From Metabacillus fastidiosus NBRC 101226 (lineage in GTDB: Bacteria; Bacillota; Bacilli; Bacillales; Bacillaceae), in assembly GCF_001591625.1 (NCBI RefSeq), contig NZ_BCVG01000016.1, forward strand, positions 1-56,907: a stretch of DNA of 56,907 nucleotides, written 5' to 3'. The position numbers were made by a program, and so were the translations under genes. The notes beneath the pieces are model-generated. The model saw nothing but the letters and a program-made list of their open reading frames with translations, did not search any database and was not told the DNA's origin. Of this stretch, positions 52,167 through 56,907 are shown piece after piece (position 1 is the stretch's first letter; each line of letters starts with the position of its first letter).

Positions 52167-52412
52167 TCAATTTATTATTGGTGTTGGTCGGTTTTGAGGA
52201 ACTGGAGCTTCAAAAGGTGCGCGTTGATAAATGGCCTGTAATTCTCCAAGCGCTTGCATGGATTGTTCAACATCTTTTTGCATTAATTCTCTCAAATCAT
52301 GATCAAATACCAGTCCTTGCATTAGTTTTGATTTCGCTAAGCATAGGGTTTTAAAATTAATAACTTCATGTAGATCCAATGACTCATGATCGGCTAATTT
52401 TTTAATGTCCAT
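52167..52412 (-). CDS. yraG: CotF-like spore coat protein (YraG type)
   Basis: About 81 residues: [40 protein letters not shown], then a Pro-rich tail. Paralogue of the protein at 50415. AAAGGAGG lies 8 bases before ATG 52412, preferred to a codon nine residues earlier. First gene of the five-gene operon; a mother-cell sigma-factor promoter should lie upstream, but I could not identify one with confidence. Confidence 0.83.
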   Translation of the reverse strand: MDIKKLADHESLDLHEVINFKTLCLAKSKLMQGLVFDHDLRELMQKDVEQSMQALGELQAIYQRAPFEAPVPQNRPTPIIN

Positions 52413-52439
52413 TTTTGGTTCCTCCTTTTTGACTAACAA

Positions 52440-52950
52440 TTCAAATACAAAGGTATTATTCCAAATATTCGATGAATGATTCTTTAATATTTTTTAGATG
52501 TAGGAAAAACAATGATTAAATGGCTGGATTAATCATAATGTAGTGAAAATTCATTCATAAGGTATCGCTAATAAATATTCGATATATTTTGATTAAAAGG
52601 GCATAGGGTTAAACCCATACAACTTAGGAAAAGAAAATGAAAACTTCAAGCTGTATCTATTTAAAAGTGTCTATTATTGCTATCCTGCCGACAAAACGGG
52701 TATATTATACGCTAAAAGATTTTGAGGAAGGAAAAGTTGCTGATTTTTCTATACTAAGCAGAAAAATCAGGTTCTGAGTGTTTTATACCCATAAACGACT
52801 GTTTTCGGTGCTTGTTAACAGAAAATCAGTAGAATATTTAAATTAATGTAGAGAAAAAATTGTCAATAATTAAAACAAATATGCAGATTTAATCATTCTT
52901 CAAATGTTCCTATTTTCTTTTTGACTCTTATTGTTGATTAACAACCTGCA
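52440..52950. other. Intergenic stretch upstream of the coat operon
   Basis: Contains the promoter region of the coat operon at its left end. A 46-codon plus-strand frame (52637-52777, MKTSSCIYLKVSIIAILPTK) has a modest AGGAAAAG ribosome site, too weak to call a gene. Nothing else is recognised. Confidence 0.4.
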
Positions 52951-52951
52951 T

Positions 52952-53439
52952 CTAAGATAAATCGTATTTATTATTGAATACACGTCTTATAAAAGCCATT
53001 GTAAATCTAACCAATAAAAAGGAAAAAGAGAGAGAATGAAAAGTAGTTGTCCAATTCCATCCATTTTTATATTTAATAAGACGTGTATTTTTTTCTAACC
53101 ATAGCTCAGCAATAGTCATAGGTATACTGAAATACAGAACTTTTAAAAGGCACTGAATGATGCCAGAATCCTTAGTTAGCTGATTATAAAAGACACAAGT
53201 AATTAGGAAAATTATGTAATAAAACAACACGCTTGTTTTAACTTGTTTTGGAAATCGGGTGGGATATTGAACATAGCCTCTTTTTACAACCAGATTATCG
53301 ACCAATGATGCATAGTAACTTTTTATAAAGAAAACAAGGAGCCAGTCCTTTGCAAGTATTTTTTTATTAGGTATATAAAAGAACTAATACCAAAGAAATA
53401 AAGGGATTTTATAAGGTTTATTTCAAATTTTTGACCCAA
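52952..53439 (-). pseudogene. CBO0543-family membrane protein, frameshifted
   Basis: GTGGAGGTG lies 7 bases before TTG 53439, opening a frame GQKFEINLIKSLYFFGISSF and IYLIKK. At a T7/A7 run (53359-53365) the frame shifts, and the protein continues as ILAKDWLLVFFIKSYYASLV, then through to the stop at 52952 with the family end YFSIPMTIAELWLEKNTRLI and KYKNGW. One inserted base in the run would restore a gene of about 160 codons. Decay or sequencing error are equally possible. Confidence 0.7.
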
Positions 53440-53577
53440 TGTTTAGCACCTCCACAAAGATAGGTTATCCTTGATGCAGGAGGTTATACTAAGGAAATTC
53501 CAAAATTAGATAAGTAAACAATGAATAAACAAGGCTCTATTTTGATATAAAATGTTCCCTAATTGTGAACATTTTCA

Positions 53578-53662
53578 CTTAAACTAAAGGGTGCATTTCT
53601 GTAATAAGCAGGAATGCTTTTTCATATTGTGCTGACGGTGCAGTTTAATGGAATAAGGAGTT
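53578..53662 (+). repeat. Degenerate composite repeat pieces
   Basis: TTAAACTAAAGGGTGCATTTCTG then TAATAAG (53579-53608), a small GCAGGAATGC hairpin with T run, and GGTGCAGTTTAATGGAATAAGG. The spacing recalls palindrome, terminator, palindrome, without a recognisable tail. Confidence 0.5.
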
Positions 53663-53725
53663 TTACCATAACTAGGTTAATAACATTAAGAATTATCATA
53701 TGGTGAATATAAATTTGTTGGAGTT

Positions 53726-53770
53726 AAGATAAAAATGATTTCAGCTTTAGCTTGGAATCATTTTTATCTT
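53726..53770. terminator. Strong bidirectional terminator
   Basis: Perfect 15-bp stem AAGATAAAAATGATT/AATCATTTTTATCTT, between composite-repeat pieces and the nuclease gene. No intact gene precedes it. Confidence 0.75.
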
Positions 53771-53939
53771 ATATAAATTTATTTGTTTTTTTGAAGTATT
53801 TTAGCAGTATAATAGTATTGGTATTTCTACAATGACAGATTTTTTCTTTGCTATTATTCAAAAATTCTTCTAAGATTTTTGTTAATTTAGATAAATATTG
53901 TAAAATAATTCTAATTTAATTAATAAAAAGAGGTGCAAT

Positions 53940-54929
53940 ATGCAACAAAAATGGTATCAAAAATCATGGGGGATTATTTTATTACTCCTTTCACTACTTA
54001 TTTTATTAACTAGTTGTTCACAACAAAGTAATACAGAAATCCAAAAAAATACAGATCAAGAAGTAAGCAAAAAAAGTACACCTGACGATGAAACTGAAAA
54101 AACGACTAGTGAAAGCGTAGTTAATCCAAGCGTTTCTGCCACTAGTACACCAACGATAACAAGTGTTAATGGTGACTTTGACTACAGTAAATATACACTA
54201 ATTGTAGTAGATGGCGGTGATATGTCAGGTTATAGAGAGCCGAATGTTAGAGTTGATGTCGGGTTTGGCGACAGGGAATATTGGGCTTTTACAAATGAAT
54301 ACGGTCAGCTAATTCGTGTGGAGGCGAAAAAGATCACACTTCAAAATCCGAATACTGATCATGTATTGTCATCAGGAAGATATTACTCTGATGAAGCGAA
54401 TGTTCCTGGTACAGAGAGTCCAACCTTGGATCAAGGGCATGTGATTGCTGACTCGCTTGGGGGAGTATCAAACGCATATAACATTACACCTCAGGACAGC
54501 ACTCTCAATAGGCATGGCGATCAAGCTTATATGGAAAAAGTGATTCGAGATGCAGGCGGTTGTACTGATTTCGTAGCAGTGATTCAATATCCAAATACTC
54601 AGACGCAAATTCCGAGCCATTATAAATTCACATACAAAATTCAGGGCAGAACCATTACAGATGAATTTGACAATGTAAACCCAGATGAAGTGAACAAAAA
54701 TTTAGGGAAAACGACAGGTACGAGCAGTACGCCACCGAAAACAGACAATGTACCTGCAGCCGAAACGGAAAATAGTAATGAAGATGTTAGTAAAGTGGAT
54801 ACCAATCATAACGGAAGTGTTACTATCGCTGAAGCCAAAGCTGCTGGCTTTAAAATGCCAATTACCCGAGATTCATGGCTCTATAAATATATGGATGATC
54901 GAGATGGTGATGGCTTAGTAGGTGAATAA
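53940..54929 (+). CDS. Secreted lipoprotein DNA/RNA non-specific endonuclease with Ca-binding-like tail
   Basis: Three hundred and twenty-nine residues. Lipoprotein signal (hydrophobic 11-23, lipidated Cys26 in LTSC); low-complexity Ser/Thr linker to about 75; nuclease domain of the DNA-entry/Streptococcus-type family with DQGHVIAD (general-base His) and YNITPQDSTLNRHGDQAY (metal Asn); C-terminal EF-hand-like DTNHNGSVTIAEAKAAGF and a final DRDGDGLVGE resembling an excalibur or dockerin-like calcium loop. It probably degrades extracellular DNA at the cell surface. AGAGGTG lies 5 bases before the ATG. Confidence 0.82.
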   Translation: MQQKWYQKSWGIILLLLSLLILLTSCSQQSNTEIQKNTDQEVSKKSTPDDETEKTTSESVVNPSVSATSTPTITSVNGDFDYSKYTLIVVDGGDMSGYREPNVRVDVGFGDREYWAFTNEYGQLIRVEAKKITLQNPNTDHVLSSGRYYSDEANVPGTESPTLDQGHVIADSLGGVSNAYNITPQDSTLNRHGDQAYMEKVIRDAGGCTDFVAVIQYPNTQTQIPSHYKFTYKIQGRTITDEFDNVNPDEVNKNLGKTTGTSSTPPKTDNVPAAETENSNEDVSKVDTNHNGSVTIAEAKAAGFKMPITRDSWLYKYMDDRDGDGLVGE

Positions 54930-54958
54930 ATGGGGTTATGCGGCGATTCTTTTCTTCT

Positions 54959-54992
54959 TATTGAATTAACGGGTCAGGTTAGTTGAAGAAGT
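54959..54992. repeat. Palindrome module of the composite repeat
   Basis: TTGAATTAACGGGTCAGG and TTAGTTGAAGAAG, with further TTCTTC/GAAGAA pairing outside. It follows the nuclease stop by 30 bases, as at other gene ends. Confidence 0.7.
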
Positions 54993-55171
54993 AATTTCAT
55001 AGTTTTTTCTTACTTAGTAGACGTATAATATATTGTAAATATTTTCGTTGATGAAAGAGAGAATACTTTATAGGTGGTTGATTCTTAACAATCGGTACAG
55101 ATTGGTTAAGGATATAGTTTTAATAGTAGGGAACAGTACCATAAGTAATGAGTTTTTTTATAATAACTAGT

Positions 55172-55212
55172 AACAGCACCTACCTTACTCGTTAGGATAG
55201 GTGCTGTTGCTT
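55172..55212. terminator. Terminator between nuclease and phosphatase genes
   Basis: Stem AACAGCACCTA/TAGGTGCTGTT, perfect 11 bp. It ends the nuclease transcript about 240 bases after its stop. Confidence 0.75.
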
Positions 55213-55309
55213 ATTTGTTTGATTAGATGTAGGGAGTAGTTAGTTGGCTCTCTGTTTTATCTAGTTGATAAATAAATGATATCATCATAATGTAAGGAGG
55301 ACTATGAGA

Positions 55310-56017
55310 ATGGATACGATAATTTTTGATGTCGATGATACACTATATGATCAAGCACAATCTTTTCATAAAACGGTGAGGAAGCTTTTTCAAGAGCCAT
55401 TTTCAGACGAAGAAATCGACCAATTATATAAAGCTAGTCGTAAGTATAGCGAGATTTTATTTGATCAAAGTGAAGCAGGTGAAATATCCCAATTTGAATG
55501 GCAAACCGGACGAATCATGGCTGCCTGTAAGGATTTTAACATCCCTATAGATACGGAAAAAGCGACTATTTTTCATGAAAGGTATGTGATCGAACAAAAA
55601 AATATTACCTTGTTTCCGGAAGTCGAAGAACTACTAAATATACTTTACAAAGAAGGGAAACAGCTTGGGATTCTTACAAATGGTGAAGAAAAACATCAAG
55701 CAATGAAAATTAAACAACTCAGCCTTAGTCGTTGGATTCCGGCAGAGATGACGTTTATTTCTGGTATGATTGGCCATGTAAAACCGAAAAGAGAAGTGTT
55801 TAATTTTATTGAACAGAAACTGGACCTTGACCAAACTAAAACTGTGTATATCGGGGATAATTTTGAAAAGGATATTATAGGAGCAAAACAAGCAGGCTGG
55901 CAAGCGATTTGGATGAATCATCGTAAGAAAGATTTACCGATTAATGCTACCTTTAAACCAGATAAAGAAGTACATAGTGCCAAGGAGTTATTAGAATTAT
56001 TTGTGAAAAAGGCTTAG
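55310..56017 (+). CDS. HAD-family hydrolase (YjjG/PPase-like, subfamily IA)
   Basis: A 235-residue phosphatase-like protein with the HAD motifs: DVDDTLYD (motif I nucleophile Asp near residue 7), ILTNGE (II), KPKREVF (III Lys) and YIGDNFEKDIIGAKQAG (IV). A helical cap domain lies between motifs I and II. The family dephosphorylates small metabolites such as nucleotides or sugar phosphates. AAGGAGG lies 9 bases before ATG 55310 (an ATG two codons earlier is only 3 bases away). Monocistronic. Confidence 0.87.
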   Translation: MDTIIFDVDDTLYDQAQSFHKTVRKLFQEPFSDEEIDQLYKASRKYSEILFDQSEAGEISQFEWQTGRIMAACKDFNIPIDTEKATIFHERYVIEQKNITLFPEVEELLNILYKEGKQLGILTNGEEKHQAMKIKQLSLSRWIPAEMTFISGMIGHVKPKREVFNFIEQKLDLDQTKTVYIGDNFEKDIIGAKQAGWQAIWMNHRKKDLPINATFKPDKEVHSAKELLELFVKKA

Positions 56018-56027
56018 GTTGTTATGG

Positions 56028-56060
56028 TAGGAATCAGCGATTGTCATCCTGGTTCCTATT
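56028..56060 (+). terminator. Terminator after the HAD gene
   Basis: Stem TAGGAA-CAG/CTG-TTCCTA with one mismatch, close behind the stop; T tract weak. Confidence 0.5.
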
Positions 56061-56089
56061 TAGGTTTCAATTGAAAACTTCTTATTTGT

Positions 56090-56400
56090 TTAATGAATAG
56101 AATTGAGCAGGTTACTAAACAAAACGGAAGATTAGTTTTACAAGAACTGACTGACATCTATAAAAGAACCTTTGCTGCGCAGTACAATGATACTCTGCAG
56201 TGAAATGACATCCATTTAGCGCTGACTTTGTGAAGAAATGTACTTAAACTAACGGGTGCGATTATGGAGCAACACAGGTAGAAAATGCTCAAACTTTATT
56301 TTAAAGCTACATCTGGATCTAGCCTTGGTACTTTTACCATTAAATAGTGTAAAAGGTTGACCGTAAGAGGATTGATATATTTAAAACCTTGAGATTATAA
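56090..56400. other. Gene fragments and half palindrome
   Basis: A 36-codon frame at 56094-56204 (RIEQVTKQNGRLVLQELTDI) lacks a ribosome site and looks like part of a larger lost gene. At 56244-56260 AAACTAACGGGTGCGATTA is the left part of a composite-repeat palindrome. Nothing else is recognised. Confidence 0.4.
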
Positions 56401-56404
56401 AAAA

Positions 56405-56470
56405 ACACCCTACCTCTATTGTTGAATATGCCGATTTTCAGTCGAGCATTTCAATATAAAGGTAGGATGT
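56405..56470 (-). terminator. Long hairpin oriented for the minus strand
   Basis: ACACCCTACCT/AGGTAGGATGT (one mismatch) with further partial pairing inward. Read on the minus strand it is followed by T7, so it would end a transcript coming from the right, although no minus-strand gene remains there. Confidence 0.5.
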
Positions 56471-56487
56471 AGGCAGATAGACTTTGG

Positions 56488-56616
56488 ATGAATCCTAACA
56501 AGGAAAAAGCAGAAATCATAGAAGGTACTGATCGATATGTTCAATTAAATAAGGAAGATTCAGCTAGTTTGTTTGAAATTTTTACAAGAGAAGAATTGTC
56601 ACCTTTAAATCAGTAA
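56488..56616 (+). pseudogene. Short acidic reading frame, probable gene end
   Basis: Forty-two codons (MNPNKEKAEIIEGTDRYVQL, then DSASLFEIFTREELSPL), protein-like but without a ribosome site. A stop lies in frame just upstream. Directly followed by a composite-repeat terminator. It may be the end of a truncated gene. Confidence 0.35.
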
Positions 56617-56630
56617 TTTAATGAATAAGG

Positions 56631-56697
56631 AAAAGAATCTTTTCTTATGAAAGATCCTTTCTTGCTGATGATAATGTGTTTTTTGTTAACTAGAAAA
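56631..56697 (+). repeat. Composite repeat: terminator and tail
   Basis: Imperfect stem AAAAG-ATCTTT/AAAGAT-CTTT, T-rich run, then GATGATAATGTGTTTTTTG and TTAACTAGAAAAGC. Same order as in the 38-kb copies. Confidence 0.65.
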
Positions 56698-56777
56698 GCA
56701 AATTCGAGAGAGAAGTGATTGCAACTTCTATGATAAAGTTATAAATTGGTAAAAAGTATGATTTTAGGGAGGATATT

Positions 56778-56907
56778 TTGAAGAAATTTCTCTTAATTTT
56801 ATCATTGTTAGTTGTTTTAGTAATTGTATTAAATCCTAAAGGTACTTGGGATAAAACTTTATTATTAATTTCAATATTAAACTTAGAGATTTCTAATAGT
56901 GAGTATA
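56778..56907 (+). CDS. N-terminus of a secreted or membrane protein, cut by the window end
   Basis: TTG 56778 with GGGAGG 6-7 bases upstream starts MKKFLLILSLLVVLVIVLNP, a typical signal peptide or N-terminal membrane helix, followed by KGTWDKTLLLISILN. Only 43 codons are inside the window; the family cannot be determined. Confidence 0.55.
   Translation, partial: MKKFLLILSLLVVLVIVLNPKGTWDKTLLLISILNLEISNSEY

Noticed and set aside
52637-52777. A 46-codon frame with a weak ribosome site
   Set aside because: No family, only AGGAAAAG upstream, and no terminator at its end.

Overview
The window looks like a chromosomal segment of an endospore-forming, AT-rich member of the Bacillaceae. The evidence is a YraG/YraF/AdhB/YraE/YraD-type spore-coat cluster, a YpdA-type bacillithiol-disulfide reductase, a Bce-type peptide-sensing module, strong AGGAGG ribosome sites with frequent GTG/TTG starts, and many U-tract hairpin terminators. 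I cannot fix the species. There is no rRNA, tRNA or CRISPR array, and no prophage beyond one lone holin gene.

Layout. 0-5.9 kb: a Tyr/Pro-rich probable coat protein, YpdA, a LysE-type exporter divergent from its likely HTH-cupin regulator, a tautomerase-like protein and a metallo-beta-lactamase-fold hydrolase. 6.0-12.0 kb: a complete Bce-type response regulator/kinase/ABC transporter module followed by a fatty-aldehyde-type dehydrogenase. 12.1-17.7 kb: a DUF4317 protein, a SLAP-domain protein, a gene-poor stretch, a VanZ-regulator-kinase operon and a holin. 18.0-22.9 kb: a macrodomain/vWA/frameshifted-gene/hydrolase run, then cold-shock protein and DbpA-type helicase. 23.3-28.9 kb: a sulfur-type operon behind two tandem attenuator-like hairpins, with two SsuC-like permeases, AprA-like flavoprotein, AprB-like ferredoxin, lipoprotein binding protein and nitroreductase, but no ATPase and no SsuD. 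29.3-31.2 kb: a VOC/alkylation-repair/TetR operon under a 29-bp palindrome. 31.5-35.4 kb: MFS exporter, MBL hydrolase, Lrp/AsnC regulator and DUF3231 protein.

35.5-48.6 kb is accessory DNA. Short single-gene transcription units (small membrane proteins, CPCC, DUF6980, a second VanZ, an LRR protein) alternate with copies of a composite intergenic repeat: a terminator hairpin with a changing stem, a conserved tail containing TTATGTTAACTAGA, and a palindrome of the type AACTAAC-N6-GTTAGTT. The same repeat recurs at 5 kb, 53.6 kb, 55 kb and 56 kb. The region also holds a decayed aminotransferase beside dapA and gcvH copies, a cytochrome P450, and an IS110-family element with a frameshifted transposase and a candidate bridge-RNA leader, lying among pieces of the repeat. 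48.8-56.9 kb: a yellow/royal-jelly-type beta-propeller protein, the coat/alcohol-dehydrogenase cluster, a secreted nuclease with a calcium-binding-like tail, a HAD phosphatase and gene fragments.

Four genes carry single-base frameshifts, three of them in A/T homopolymers; these may be real decay or sequencing errors. The observations most worth following are the AprAB-like sulfonate operon with tandem attenuators, the composite repeat separating cassette-like genes, the IS110/bridge-RNA locus, and the macrodomain-vWA operon.
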